DNA of 64,000 nucleotides from assembly GCA_017555845.1 (NCBI GenBank), contig JAFZFO010000037.1:62001-126000 (forward strand), given 5' to 3'. The notes beneath the pieces were generated by a model, which saw only the letters and a program-made list of their open reading frames with translations, was not told the origin of the DNA and searched no databases. This stretch comes from Bacteroidaceae bacterium. GTDB taxonomy: Bacteria > Bacteroidota > Bacteroidia > Bacteroidales > Bacteroidaceae. The first letter of the stretch is position 1. Each line of letters starts with the position of its first letter. A program made the translations under genes and the position numbers. This document shows, in pieces, positions 17,505 through 26,404 of this stretch.

Positions 17505-19196
17505 TTACTCGGCCGACAGGCTGTTCAAAACAGCCTCGGCATCTGGATGTCCAAGCTCAACAGCTTTTCTCAGATATGGAAGCGCCACACCGTCCTCTCC
17601 TTTCTGGATATGCAGGCGGCCAAGGAGATAATGCACATCGGAAGCCATTGGAGCAAATGCTTCGGCTTCTTTCAGGGTCCTTATGCCCTCATCCGAGAGT
17701 CTTACACGGTAACAGAGCAAACCCTTCTCTATATAATAGGCCACATTCTGCGGTTCAAGATATATTGCGGTGTCAATATCATTCAGCGCCTGACGATACA
17801 TCTTGGCACCCAATTCAGCCTGTTCACGAAGGTAGTAGAAATTCGCGCCGAGGCGGCCGTTCATGAGCTCCTCGTACCTGTTGTAATCAAACACCGCATT
17901 ACGGTGCTTGCCGGCAGCTGCATTTACCAGAGCACGTGTAAGCACGTATGGCGCTGCAGCCTTTTCCGAAGCCTCATCAAAACAGTTCACCGCACTGTCA
18001 AGCATCGCCACCGACTTTCCGTAATCCTCAACAGCCCTGTAGCACTGCGCAGCCTTCGCAAAGACCTCGGCACTGCGCATATCGGTTGCCGCAAGCGACT
18101 CATAGCATTCGGCAGCAGCAATGAAGTTACCGTGAGAGAAAAGAATATCAGCCTTTGCATTTATGAATAGTGACTGTCTGTCAGCAGCAATGGCCTTGTC
18201 TATCTCGGACAGGGCATTTGCCTTGGAGAGCATCTCATGCGATACAGAATCCCCCTCCAGAAGAATAGAATTGATTGCCTTTGCCTTTCCGTAATGCACT
18301 TCGGCCGGATTGACTGCGAGCTTGAAAGCCCTGTTCCAGGAATGTTCAGCAGCAGCAAAATCACGGAGCATTACAGCTTCATATTCAGCTTTTGAAACAA
18401 AGCCTTCGTAGCTATCGGGGTAAAGAGCGATAAAATCATCTATCACATCCCTGTACGATATGCTATCGCCGAGTATTGCCTGCATATAAAGGCATGACAA
18501 AGCCTCTTCTTTGTTCTGTGGCAAAGCCGTACGTATACCCATTGACGGGTAGTATCCCTTACCATAAACAGGCACGCTAACAAAAAGATTGGAAATGAGT
18601 GACGCTCCTATGGCATAGCTGTTTATAGTGTCGCCTACAGCAACCTCCTGCATAACGGCAACCAGTTCGCCATTAGCGTTGACTAGAGGCAATGCTGAAA
18701 AACGCTGTTCCATTGGCTTTGCCAAAGTGTAGTATGCACATGAGTATACCGAATCAACCCTCTCCACATCCGCAATCTCGGCAAAGCCACCTTTTCCGAC
18801 ACCATAGCCAAGCTGATAGAGAGTCTCGCCTGCAACAACAGGAAGTGCCGAAACCGTCAGTGGCTTCAATTTCTTGTCGGCAGCCACACGCACCCTGATG
18901 CAGTCGAACATCTCGTTTACGCCAAGAATGTGCTTCACCGGGCGTACAACGCCTTTGCTGTCAATGACGACTGCACTGTCAGCACCCACAAAAAGCGAAT
19001 GGGACGAGATTACATCGCCTTTTTCGCCCGCAAAGACTGCAGTACCATTATGCAACATCACTCCCTGCTTGTAGGTAACAACAGTCGCGACAGACTGGCG
19101 GGCCTTATCTACGCCCTTCGGCAATTTGTCGGCATTTGCAGAAATCGCCGACAAGCACACAAAAAGAAGCAACAATCCCAATCTCTTCATCACCAT
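17505..19196 (-). CDS. Exported protein: degenerate trypsin-like domain plus TPR repeats
   Basis: The protein of about 563 residues begins with a signal peptide. An S1 (HtrA-like) domain of about 200 residues and a long set of tetratricopeptide repeats follow. Triad positions seem to be present: His in SSHSLFVGAD (about 66), Asp in FDCIRV (about 98) and Ser in RFSALPLVN (about 167). The GNSGG context around the serine has become RFSAL, so the oxyanion loop is not normal and activity is doubtful. The start ATG at 19196 overlaps the rlmB stop (TGATG). A periplasmic scaffold or stress sensor role is a guess. Confidence 0.8.
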   Translation of the reverse strand: MVMKRLGLLLLFVCLSAISANADKLPKGVDKARQSVATVVTYKQGVMLHNGTAVFAGEKGDVISSHSLFVGADSAVVIDSKGVVRPVKHILGVNEMFDCIRVRVAADKKLKPLTVSALPVVAGETLYQLGYGVGKGGFAEIADVERVDSVYSCAYYTLAKPMEQRFSALPLVNANGELVAVMQEVAVGDTINSYAIGASLISNLFVSVPVYGKGYYPSMGIRTALPQNKEEALSCLYMQAILGDSISYRDVIDDFIALYPDSYEGFVSKAEYEAVMLRDFAAAEHSWNRAFKLAVNPAEVHYGKAKAINSILLEGDSVSHEMLSKANALSEIDKAIAADRQSLFINAKADILFSHGNFIAAAECYESLAATDMRSAEVFAKAAQCYRAVEDYGKSVAMLDSAVNCFDEASEKAAAPYVLTRALVNAAAGKHRNAVFDYNRYEELMNGRLGANFYYLREQAELGAKMYRQALNDIDTAIYLEPQNVAYYIEKGLLCYRVRLSDEGIRTLKEAEAFAPMASDVHYLLGRLHIQKGEDGVALPYLRKAVELGHPDAEAVLNSLSAE

Positions 19197-19942
19197 CAAT
19201 CGTTGAGATGACGCTGGCGCACAGCCTCGTAAAGAATAACACCGGTAGCTACCGAAACATTCAATGACTCGATATTACCGAACTGAGAAATTGCCACCCA
19301 ATCATCGCAAAGTGCAAGATGCTCCTGTGGGATACCCTTGTCTTCGGCACCCATTACCACACACACAGGCTCATTGAAATCGGCCTGGGTATAGTTGATC
19401 TTACCCTTCTCTGTTGCACATACGATGCGTATGCCCGACGCCTTGAGATATTTCAAAGTCTCGGTAATGTTCTTCTCGCGGCAAACAGGAAGCAAGTGCA
19501 ATGCACCGGCTGATGTCTTTACAGCATCGGCATTCACAGTTACGCTGTTATGCGCAGGAATGATTATTGAATCGACACCGGCACAGTCACATGTGCGGGC
19601 AATAGAACCGAAGTTGCGCACGTCGGTTATACCGTCAAGCAGCACAAGGAAAGGAACCTTGCCCTCCTCATAGAGAGTAGGCACAAGAGTGTCAACGCTT
19701 GCATACTCCACAGCCGAGATATACGCAATCACACCCTGATGGTTCTTGCGTGTGATGCGGTTGAGTTTCTCTACCGGTACACGCACAACAGGAATGGTAC
19801 GTCCGCGGAGAGCCGCAAACAGTTCACGCGACAATTCGCTCTGCAAATCGCGCTTTACAAGAATCTTATCTACCTCCTTACCGGCTTCAATAGCCTCCAA
19901 AACGGCGCGCACGCCGAATATCATTTCATTTGTGTTTACCAT
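19196..19942 (-). CDS. rlmB: RlmB-like SPOUT rRNA/tRNA 2'-O-methyltransferase
   Basis: The TrmH/RlmB family makes 2'-O-methyl ribose on rRNA or tRNA using S-adenosylmethionine. The 248-residue protein has an N-terminal substrate-binding domain (residues 1-80) with IFGVRAVLEAI. The knotted SPOUT domain contains DVRNFGSIARTC, MGAEDKGI and SLNVSVATG, which form the cofactor knot. Assignment to RlmB (23S rRNA G2251) follows the domain layout; another target in the family is possible. The gene sits 12 bases after recN in the dnaN-to-Sel1 leftward run. Confidence 0.9.
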   Translation of the reverse strand: MVNTNEMIFGVRAVLEAIEAGKEVDKILVKRDLQSELSRELFAALRGRTIPVVRVPVEKLNRITRKNHQGVIAYISAVEYASVDTLVPTLYEEGKVPFLVLLDGITDVRNFGSIARTCDCAGVDSIIIPAHNSVTVNADAVKTSAGALHLLPVCREKNITETLKYLKASGIRIVCATEKGKINYTQADFNEPVCVVMGAEDKGIPQEHLALCDDWVAISQFGNIESLNVSVATGVILYEAVRQRHLND

Positions 19943-19954
19943 AATTCTGTTTTG

Positions 19955-21616
19955 TTATGATTGTGACAACAGAAGGTTAGCCGCATTGATGGCTGCATCG
20001 GTGAGCACCTCGCCGCTCATCATCTGCGCTATCTCACGCACTCTCTCCTGCTGTTCAAGTTCTACAATATCTGTCACTGTACCGTTTGCGGTCTCTTCCT
20101 TGTGTACCTTGTAATGGCGTGAACCCAAAGCGGCAACCTGAGGCAAATGCGTGATGCTCAACACCTGACGGTTGGCACATCCCATCTGCTGCATCATACG
20201 GCCCATGCGCTCGGCAAGCACACCCGACACACCGGTATCCACCTCATCAAATATGAGTGTGGGCTGGCTTGTTCCCGATGCCACAAGTGATTTCAGCGCA
20301 AGCATAACGCGTGCCATCTCACCGCCCGAAGCGACATCCGAAAGCGGTTGCGGTGCACTGCTGCTGTTGGCCGAGAACAGGAATGTTATGACATCACATC
20401 CAAACGGTGTAAAACCGTCGGTCGCGGCAAAGTCCACCTCGAAGCGTATCATTGGCATACCAAGGTTTACAAGAATTGACACCATCTCTGTCTGCAGATG
20501 TTGTGCGCTCGCCTTGCGTGTTGCAGTGATTTCGCCGGCCAAACTCTTCAAATCCTTACCAAGGGCATCTATACGACGCTCCAGCGCCTTGATGTCATCA
20601 TCGCCACACTCAATCCTGTCAAGACGGGTGGCAAAATCGGCAGCAAGAGCCATGAGCGCAGCAACAGACTCCACGCGATGTTTCTTCTGCAGGTCGTATA
20701 TCAACGCCAGACGGCGCTCCACATATTCAAGCCTGTCGGGCGAATACTGCACACGGCCTGCGCGCTGCTCCATCTCACTACAACAGTCCTTGAGCTCGAT
20801 GTAGCAGTTTTCAAGACGGTCGGCCAACTCACTTGCAGCGCTGTAATGTGAAGATATGCGCGAAAGAGCATTTGCCGATTCACGCAATGCCTGCACAAGG
20901 CTATTGCCCTCGCCGTCTATACCTGAACATGCGCCATACAAGGCTGCCTGAATATCCTCAGCATGCGACAGTTCGCTCATCTCCTGCTCAAGGGCATCCA
21001 CCTCGCCATCAGCAAGTTTTGCAGCCTCGAGTTCCTCGAGCTGGAAACGCAACCACTCCTCATCGCGGCGGCTGTTCTCCAGCACCTCCTTGAGCTTTTT
21101 CAGTTCGGCATTCAAGGCACGATAGTCATCATACTGTTGCTTATAGCTGTCAAGCAGCGCCTTGTTGTCCGACAGCATGTCGAGCACACGAAGCTGATAA
21201 TTCCTGTCGCCAAGCAACAGGTTCTGATGCTGCGAATGGATATCCATCAGGCGCGCACCAAGTTCCTTGAGCTGTGCTACCGACACCGGGGTATCATTCA
21301 CGAATGCCCTGCTACGGCCCGTTGCAGCCACCTCACGGCGAACAATACACTCGCTGTCGTAATCGAGGTCGTTCTCCTCGAACCACGCCTGCATCGCAAA
21401 ATCCGAAATGTCAAAACAACCCTCTATCACACAACGGTCTGCACCTTCGCGAACAGCCTTTGCGTCGGAACGCTGTCCAAGCAACACCGAGATTGCACCA
21501 AGAAAGACCGATTTTCCATGACCGGTCTCACCTGTAATGACAGAAAAGCCTGTAGAGAAATCAACCTCCACACGCTCTATAAGTGCAAAATTCCGTATTG
21601 ATATATGTTTAAGCAT
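19955..21616 (-). CDS. recN: RecN, SMC-like DNA repair ATPase
   Basis: RecN is an SMC-like ATPase that acts early in double-strand break repair. The 553-residue protein has the Walker A ITGETGHGKS at about 28-37 and a long coiled-coil middle (about 150-370). The ABC signature SGGEMARVMLA and Walker B TLIFDEVDTGVSG are near the C-terminus. The usual GETGAGKS reads GETGHGKS here, which keeps the lysine and serine. recN after coaBC and the DUF4835 gene is a common Bacteroidota order. It starts eight bases after the fused gene ends. Confidence 0.96.
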   Translation of the reverse strand: MLKHISIRNFALIERVEVDFSTGFSVITGETGHGKSVFLGAISVLLGQRSDAKAVREGADRCVIEGCFDISDFAMQAWFEENDLDYDSECIVRREVAATGRSRAFVNDTPVSVAQLKELGARLMDIHSQHQNLLLGDRNYQLRVLDMLSDNKALLDSYKQQYDDYRALNAELKKLKEVLENSRRDEEWLRFQLEELEAAKLADGEVDALEQEMSELSHAEDIQAALYGACSGIDGEGNSLVQALRESANALSRISSHYSAASELADRLENCYIELKDCCSEMEQRAGRVQYSPDRLEYVERRLALIYDLQKKHRVESVAALMALAADFATRLDRIECGDDDIKALERRIDALGKDLKSLAGEITATRKASAQHLQTEMVSILVNLGMPMIRFEVDFAATDGFTPFGCDVITFLFSANSSSAPQPLSDVASGGEMARVMLALKSLVASGTSQPTLIFDEVDTGVSGVLAERMGRMMQQMGCANRQVLSITHLPQVAALGSRHYKVHKEETANGTVTDIVELEQQERVREIAQMMSGEVLTDAAINAANLLLSQS

Positions 21617-21624
21617 TATGCTTC

Positions 21625-23709
21625 TTAATTATTGCTTTTTGTTATTCTGTCCCATGCCGATGAAAGCGACGGGTTGATATTCGAGAGAGTCTCGACCACC
21701 ATCTTCTTCTCCTCGGGAGTACACTTTGAATAGACATTCACTATCTCATCGGCCTTATACTCTGTGAACAGTTTTGTAAAATAGGCCATCGGGCGGTCTT
21801 CGTATGCCTTCTTCAGCAGCGCAATACTCTCTGTTATGGCCTTACGCCCGCCATCGGCATTCCTGAACATTGTATCAAGGCCAAGACGATGGTACTTGTA
21901 CATCAGTTTGCGCACAGGCTCCATGGCGCCGTTCATGTAGTCATCGATAATGGAGTAACGGTTATTGCCGCCACTGCCGGCACGCCAACCAGCATCGCCA
22001 AGATTCTGGGCGTTGTTTGCAATTGTCAACGCCTTGTTGAGAAACTCGCCACCGCCAAGTTCGCCCATTGTGTCAAGATCCATACCAATGATCATATAGA
22101 CATAAAAGGCAACGACTGCCGTCAGGTTGTTGTCGAGATTATCCTCAATGAATTCAAGACGGTCAAAAGGCTGGTACTTGAACTTAATGCTCTTGTCCTC
22201 GTATTGGAAGAGCGTCGATGTATAGGAAGCACCGAACACCGGACGCGAAGCCTGCACCATCAATGAGCAATCGAAAGAGCCGTCATTGGCATAGGAATTC
22301 ACCACAAAGGTAAAATTGCAGTTGATACGTTCCACCTCCTCATACACATTCGGTGTCCACTTGCGGTCATTGATAAAGGCCTTCAGTGCCTCCTCGAGCT
22401 GTGTAAACACCTCGGTGTTTGATCCCTGCACCTTTGATGCATTGAGTGTAACATTGGCATTCAGTTCCTCGCCCTCGGCACTTGCCGACAACGGCAACAG
22501 CATGAACGCCAACACTGTCAGTAATTTTGCGATATGCGAAACAATATCCTTTGCGACATCTTTCTTGCTCTTTAATGGAAAATCGCTCTTTTCATTCTTG
22601 TCAATGATGCTTATCTTGTTTGTATCACAGGCAAAGCCGGCACCCTTGTCCTCAAGAGAATTCAGCACAATGAAATCAAGGTTCTTCTTCTCGAGTTTCA
22701 GGCGTGCATTCTCCTCGGCATTGTTTGTCTCAAGGGCAAAGCCCACGAGCATCTGGCCCTCGCCCTTCACGGCACCCAAAGATGCGGCTATATCACTGTT
22801 GGGAGTAAGTTCAATGAACATGTCATCGGCCGTGCGCTTCATCTTCACAGGCGCACACTGCGCCGGACGATAGTCGGCAACAGCCGCCGAAAGCACAGCT
22901 ACATCACAAGCCGGGAAGGCATCCATTGCAGCATCGTACATCTCGCGTGCCGACTCCACATCAACCCTCTTTATCCCGGGATGCTTGCACTCAAGTGAGA
23001 CGGGGCCGGCGACAAGTGTAACCTCGGCTCCCTGCGCTGCACACTCCTCGGCGATGGCAAAACCCATCTTGCCTGTAGAGTAGTTGCCGATGAAACGCAC
23101 AGGGTCAATCTTTTCGTATGTAGGACCCGCCGTAACAAGCACTTTCTTGCCTGTCAGCGCGCTACTGCCTAAAAAAAAATCCTTGATGCGCTCAACAATC
23201 GCCTCGGGTTCTTCCAATCGTCCCTTGCCGCACAGATGGCTGGCAAGCTCGCCCGAAGCAGCCTCGATGATGTGGTTACCATAGCCTTTCAACAACTCGA
23301 CATTGCGTTGTGTTGACGGATGCGCATACATGTCAAGGTCCATTGCAGGGGCAATGAATACCGGCGCCTTCATTGACAGATAGGTTGTGACAAGCAGATT
23401 GTCGGCAACACCATTTGCCATTTTGCCAAGGGTTGAAGCCGTTGCTGGAGCAACAATCATAGCATCGGCCCACAAGCCCAACTCGACATGGCTGTTCCAT
23501 GCACCGTTTTCGCTCTGGAAGAAGTCGCACATCACGGGGCGTCCCGACAGTGTTGAGAGTGTAAGCGGAGTGATGAAGTCCTTTGCCGCCGGAGTCATGA
23601 CAACCTGTACGGTGGCTCCCTCCTTGACAAGCAGACGCACAAGCACCGCAGCCTTATAGGCGGCGATACTTCCGGTCACACCCAAAACTATATTCTTTCC
23701 TTTCAGCAT
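21625..23709 (-). CDS. coaBC: In-frame fusion: CoaBC (coenzyme A synthesis) + PorD-like DUF4835 T9SS protein
   Basis: The 694-residue frame joins two proteins that are normally separate. Residues 1 to about 393 are CoaBC. The decarboxylase half has VTGSIAAYKA, the active-site histidine in NSHVELG and cysteine in LASHLCGKG; the ligase half has TAGPTYEKIDPVRFIGN and SAAVADYRP. Residues 395-411 (AKLLTVLAFMLLPLSASA) look like a signal peptide without a start codon. Residues 412-694 match DUF4835, annotated as the T9SS protein PorD, at near-full family length. No stop separates the halves. A TGA exists in another frame at 22518-22520, so a lost base or a sequencing error is possible. Internal starts (GTG or the ATG at 22503) would give a poor signal peptide. 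Confidence 0.88.
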   Translation of the reverse strand: MLKGKNIVLGVTGSIAAYKAAVLVRLLVKEGATVQVVMTPAAKDFITPLTLSTLSGRPVMCDFFQSENGAWNSHVELGLWADAMIVAPATASTLGKMANGVADNLLVTTYLSMKAPVFIAPAMDLDMYAHPSTQRNVELLKGYGNHIIEAASGELASHLCGKGRLEEPEAIVERIKDFFLGSSALTGKKVLVTAGPTYEKIDPVRFIGNYSTGKMGFAIAEECAAQGAEVTLVAGPVSLECKHPGIKRVDVESAREMYDAAMDAFPACDVAVLSAAVADYRPAQCAPVKMKRTADDMFIELTPNSDIAASLGAVKGEGQMLVGFALETNNAEENARLKLEKKNLDFIVLNSLEDKGAGFACDTNKISIIDKNEKSDFPLKSKKDVAKDIVSHIAKLLTVLAFMLLPLSASAEGEELNANVTLNASKVQGSNTEVFTQLEEALKAFINDRKWTPNVYEEVERINCNFTFVVNSYANDGSFDCSLMVQASRPVFGASYTSTLFQYEDKSIKFKYQPFDRLEFIEDNLDNNLTAVVAFYVYMIIGMDLDTMGELGGGEFLNKALTIANNAQNLGDAGWRAGSGGNNRYSIIDDYMNGAMEPVRKLMYKYHRLGLDTMFRNADGGRKAITESIALLKKAYEDRPMAYFTKLFTEYKADEIVNVYSKCTPEEKKMVVETLSNINPSLSSAWDRITKSNN

Positions 23710-23736
23710 TTGGAAACTGTTTTAATTCATCTCACC

Positions 23737-23758
23737 GGTTGCGGCAGAAACCGCAACC
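23737..23758 (-). other. Intergenic hairpin before coaBC
   Basis: GGTTGCGG (23737-23744) pairs with CCGCAACC (23751-23758) around a six-base loop, giving a stable 8-base stem. It sits in the 56-base gap between the exonuclease-like gene and coaBC. No T-run follows it on the minus strand, so it may act as an RNA-processing or stability element rather than a terminator. Confidence 0.5.
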
Positions 23759-23765
23759 ACTCCAT

Positions 23766-24533
23766 TCACTTCTTCAACCCACGGAGCTTGATACGTGTAA
23801 GTACCTGCTTTGTATTGAGCGAGAAGTCACCGTTCATCATCCAGCCATAATAGCCCGGATCACGGTCAAGCACCGCATCGACAGGCATACCTTTGTACTT
23901 TCCGAAATTGAAGACCTCCCTGCCGTTCTCGTCGTACACGATGCGGCCCGCAAAATCGACATTGTTGGTAAACGACGACTCCTTTGAAAGCGCCTCGATA
24001 TCGTTCGGCATATCATCGTAATGCTCAAGCTGCGCCTTGAGAACATTATACGTAGCACGTGTATCGGCAAGTGCGCTGTGGGCATCCTCGAGATTCTCGC
24101 CACAATAGAACTTGTATGCAGCAGACAATGTACGTGGTTCACGCTTGTGATACAGCACCTGCACATCTACAGCCCTCAGGCGAGACAGATCGATGTCGAC
24201 CTGCGCACGCAGGAACTCCTCGGCAAGCAGAGGCAAATCGAAGCGGTTCGAATTGAAACCGGCAACGTCACATCCCTCGAACTCATTGGCTATCTCGCGG
24301 GCCACCTCCTTGAATGTAGGGCAATCCTTTACGTCAGCATCATAAATACCGTGTACAGCCGAAGCCCCTTCGGGGATATGCATCTCGGGATTGATGCGCT
24401 TGGTATACTCCACTTCCTTGCCATCAGGATAAACCTTGATGTAACATATCTCGACAATACGGTCCTTTGAGATATCGGTACCGGTAGTCTCGAGGTCGAA
24501 GAAGATTATTGGTTTTACAAGATTCAGTTTCAT
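23766..24533 (-). CDS. DnaQ-like 3'-5' exonuclease
   Basis: This 255-residue protein belongs to the DEDD exonuclease family that includes the proofreading subunit of DNA polymerase III. Exo I is FFDLETTGTD near the N-terminus, Exo II falls around GFNSNRFDLPLL and Exo III is HSALADTRAT, giving an intact DEDDh set. After about residue 190 a short extra domain (FNFGKYKGMPVD and YYGWMMNGDF) resembles DUF3820, often attached to such exonucleases. The first ATG at 24533 is the best start; the dnaN stop lies three bases upstream. Closeness to dnaN suggests a role in replication or repair. Confidence 0.9.
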   Translation of the reverse strand: MKLNLVKPIIFFDLETTGTDISKDRIVEICYIKVYPDGKEVEYTKRINPEMHIPEGASAVHGIYDADVKDCPTFKEVAREIANEFEGCDVAGFNSNRFDLPLLAEEFLRAQVDIDLSRLRAVDVQVLYHKREPRTLSAAYKFYCGENLEDAHSALADTRATYNVLKAQLEHYDDMPNDIEALSKESSFTNNVDFAGRIVYDENGREVFNFGKYKGMPVDAVLDRDPGYYGWMMNGDFSLNTKQVLTRIKLRGLKK

Positions 24534-24535
24534 AA

Positions 24536-25660
24536 TCAATCTGTAAGCATCATTGGCATCAACAACATCAGGAGCTCCTGCTTGTCAACCTGCTCGGCAG
24601 GAACGATTACACCGGCACGTGAAGGATCGGCAAGTTCAATCACCACATCCTGACCTGGAGTATTGTTGAGGATATCGATGAGGAATGATGCACGGAAACC
24701 GATGTTCATTGATGCACCATCATAGCTGCATGCGATACTCTCCTCGGCCGATGTAGAGAAGTCTGTATCCTGAGCTGAGATGACAACCTTGTTATCCTCG
24801 AGGTGCAACTTGATGAGACTTACCTGCGAAGAGAAGATTGCAACACGACGCAGAGTGCTGATGAGCGCTGCGCGGTCAACTGTGAGCTTATGAGGGTTGT
24901 TCTGTGGAATTACAGAGTTGTAGTTTGGATAACGGCCATCAAAGAGGCGGCAAACCAGCTTATACTCGCCCATATCAAAGATTGCAAAGCGGCCATCGAA
25001 CTCAACGGCAACATCCTCCTGCTCGTCCTTGCCAAGCAAGTTCTTCAGAAGAGTTGCAGGCTTCTTTGGAAGGATGAATGCAGACTTCTCAGCACCTGTC
25101 ACAGAGTAGTCGCGGCAACGTACCAGCTTGTGGCCGTCTGAAGCAACCAATGTAATGCTGTCGGGTGCAAAGTCAAAGTATACACCACACATCACAGGAC
25201 GCACCTCGTCATCGGCAGCAGCGAACAAAGAGCATGAGATGCCGCTTGAAAGAACCTTTGTAGGAACGTTGATGGCCACAGCACTCTCGCCAAGCACAGC
25301 TGCCGAAGGATACTCGTCGGCATTCTGGCCTACGAGGCTATATTTACCGTTCTGGTAATAGATTGTTATCTCAAGAGTCTCTTTCTTGACATCGAAGCGG
25401 ATCGGCTGCTCCGAAATCTCCTTCAATGAATCGATGAGAATCTTTGAAGAGATTGCAAAGCTGGAGTCCTCAGAGCAATCCACAACCTCGAGCGAGGTAT
25501 TGAGCGTGTTGTCAGGGTCCGAAGCTGTCAAAGTGAGCTTGTTACCCTCGAGTTCGAACAATACGCAATCCAGAACAGGAATTGTATTCTTTGAATTGAT
25601 CACACGGCTGATGGTCTGCAAACGAGACGACAGCAAAGAGCTTGATACTGTAAAATTCAT
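24536..25660 (-). CDS. dnaN: DNA polymerase III sliding clamp (beta subunit)
   Basis: DnaN is the ring-shaped processivity clamp of the replicative polymerase. The 374-residue product has the usual length and three clamp domains. It begins MNFTVSSSLLSSRLQTISRV and ends with the conserved hydrophobic MLLMPMML stretch. LVASDGHKL in the middle is a family signature. It is the first gene of a leftward run reaching at least to recN, with a promoter-like TATCTTTG at 25730-25723. Confidence 0.98.
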   Translation of the reverse strand: MNFTVSSSLLSSRLQTISRVINSKNTIPVLDCVLFELEGNKLTLTASDPDNTLNTSLEVVDCSEDSSFAISSKILIDSLKEISEQPIRFDVKKETLEITIYYQNGKYSLVGQNADEYPSAAVLGESAVAINVPTKVLSSGISCSLFAAADDEVRPVMCGVYFDFAPDSITLVASDGHKLVRCRDYSVTGAEKSAFILPKKPATLLKNLLGKDEQEDVAVEFDGRFAIFDMGEYKLVCRLFDGRYPNYNSVIPQNNPHKLTVDRAALISTLRRVAIFSSQVSLIKLHLEDNKVVISAQDTDFSTSAEESIACSYDGASMNIGFRASFLIDILNNTPGQDVVIELADPSRAGVIVPAEQVDKQELLMLLMPMMLTD

Positions 25661-25722
25661 AGTATAAAAATTTTAATTGATTATCTGTTTAAAGTCTATC
25701 GCGCTCGCGCGCGTAGTATCTA

Positions 25723-25753
25723 CAAAGATAAACTAAATATATAGAAACTGATA
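25723..25753 (-). promoter_or_regulatory. Likely dnaN promoter
   Basis: On the minus strand TATCTTTG (25730-25723) matches the Bacteroidota -7 element. The -33 region is poor. The leader to the ATG is about 60 bases and holds an alternating GCGCGC-rich stretch (25700-25713). Confidence 0.55.
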
Positions 25754-25770
25754 AAATTGAGGCAAAAAAA

Positions 25771-25801
25771 TTGCATTTCGCGAATAAAAGAACTATTTTC
25801 G
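25771..25801 (+). promoter_or_regulatory. Promoter of the DUF3127 gene
   Basis: TTGC at 25771 and TATTTTCG at 25794-25801 match the Bacteroidota promoter (with TTCG in place of TTTG). The ATG follows 20 bases later. Confidence 0.65.
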
Positions 25802-25821
25802 CCCACAATTTAAAGAAAACT

Positions 25822-26190
25822 ATGGAGATTACAGGAAAAATCATCGCAGTGCTTCCCGAGAGAGGCGGCGTATCAAAGACAGGAAACGAGTGGAAAATGC
25901 AGGAATACGTATTGGAGACACACGAGCAGTTCCCAAAGAAGTTGTGTTTTAACGTATTCGGTGCAGACAAGATAGCACAGTTCAACATTCAGGCAGGTGA
26001 CGAGCTCACAGTATCGTTCGACATCAATGCACGCGAGTACAACGGCCGTTGGTACAACGATATCCGCGCTTGGAGAGTAGAGCGTGGCGCAGCCCCTGCA
26101 GCAGCAGAGACACCGGTCATCAACGCTCCAAAGGTTGAGGTCCCCGACTTCAGCAAGGGCGCAAATGACCCCGACGATCTTCCATTCTAA
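25822..26190 (+). CDS. DUF3127 protein (single-strand-binding-like OB fold)
   Basis: This is a small protein of 122 residues. Residues 1-90 match DUF3127, a domain found mainly in Bacteroidota and thought to adopt an OB fold like single-strand DNA-binding proteins. MEITGKIIAVLPERGGVSK is the typical start, followed by a conserved NGRWYNDIRAWRVE. The C-terminus is flexible and ends in an acidic DPDDLPF, much like the DDDIPF tip of SSB, so it may bind partner proteins the same way. The ATG at 25822 is chosen over the open frame upstream. It lies back to back with dnaN, but its function is not established. Confidence 0.85.
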   Translation: MEITGKIIAVLPERGGVSKTGNEWKMQEYVLETHEQFPKKLCFNVFGADKIAQFNIQAGDELTVSFDINAREYNGRWYNDIRAWRVERGAAPAAAETPVINAPKVEVPDFSKGANDPDDLPF

Positions 26191-26220
26191 GAACAATCAA
26201 TATCTATTGATTAAAAAATG

Positions 26221-26249
26221 ATTGAGGCGCACCAATGGTGCGCCTCAAT
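26221..26249 (+). terminator. Terminator after the DUF3127 gene
   Basis: A perfect 13-base-pair stem (26221-26233 with 26237-26249) closes a three-base AAT loop, 31 bases after the stop codon. The T-run after it is short (TTCGTTT). Confidence 0.75.
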
Positions 26250-26351
26250 TCGTTTATATATTAAATCTTTGTTATTATCGGCATAAAAGTATCCGTATAC
26301 AAGACTTTATCCCTGTAAACCATAAAAAAATGATGCAAGCTGTGGAATAAC

Positions 26352-26384
26352 AAAAAGGAGGGTCAACCTTTAAAGTCAACCCTC
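26352..26384 (-). terminator. Possible terminator of the ABC transporter gene
   Basis: On the minus strand GAGGGT (26384-26379) and ACCCTC (26363-26358) form a six-base stem followed by CTTTTTG. It lies 20 bases past the stop of the transporter gene. The stem is short, so the call is tentative. Confidence 0.5.
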
Positions 26385-26404
26385 ACTTTCACGAAATTCT
26401 TGAT

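Noticed and set aside
26358..26384. GTCAACC direct repeat
   Set aside because: The two copies lie within a short hairpin and are best explained as part of a terminator.
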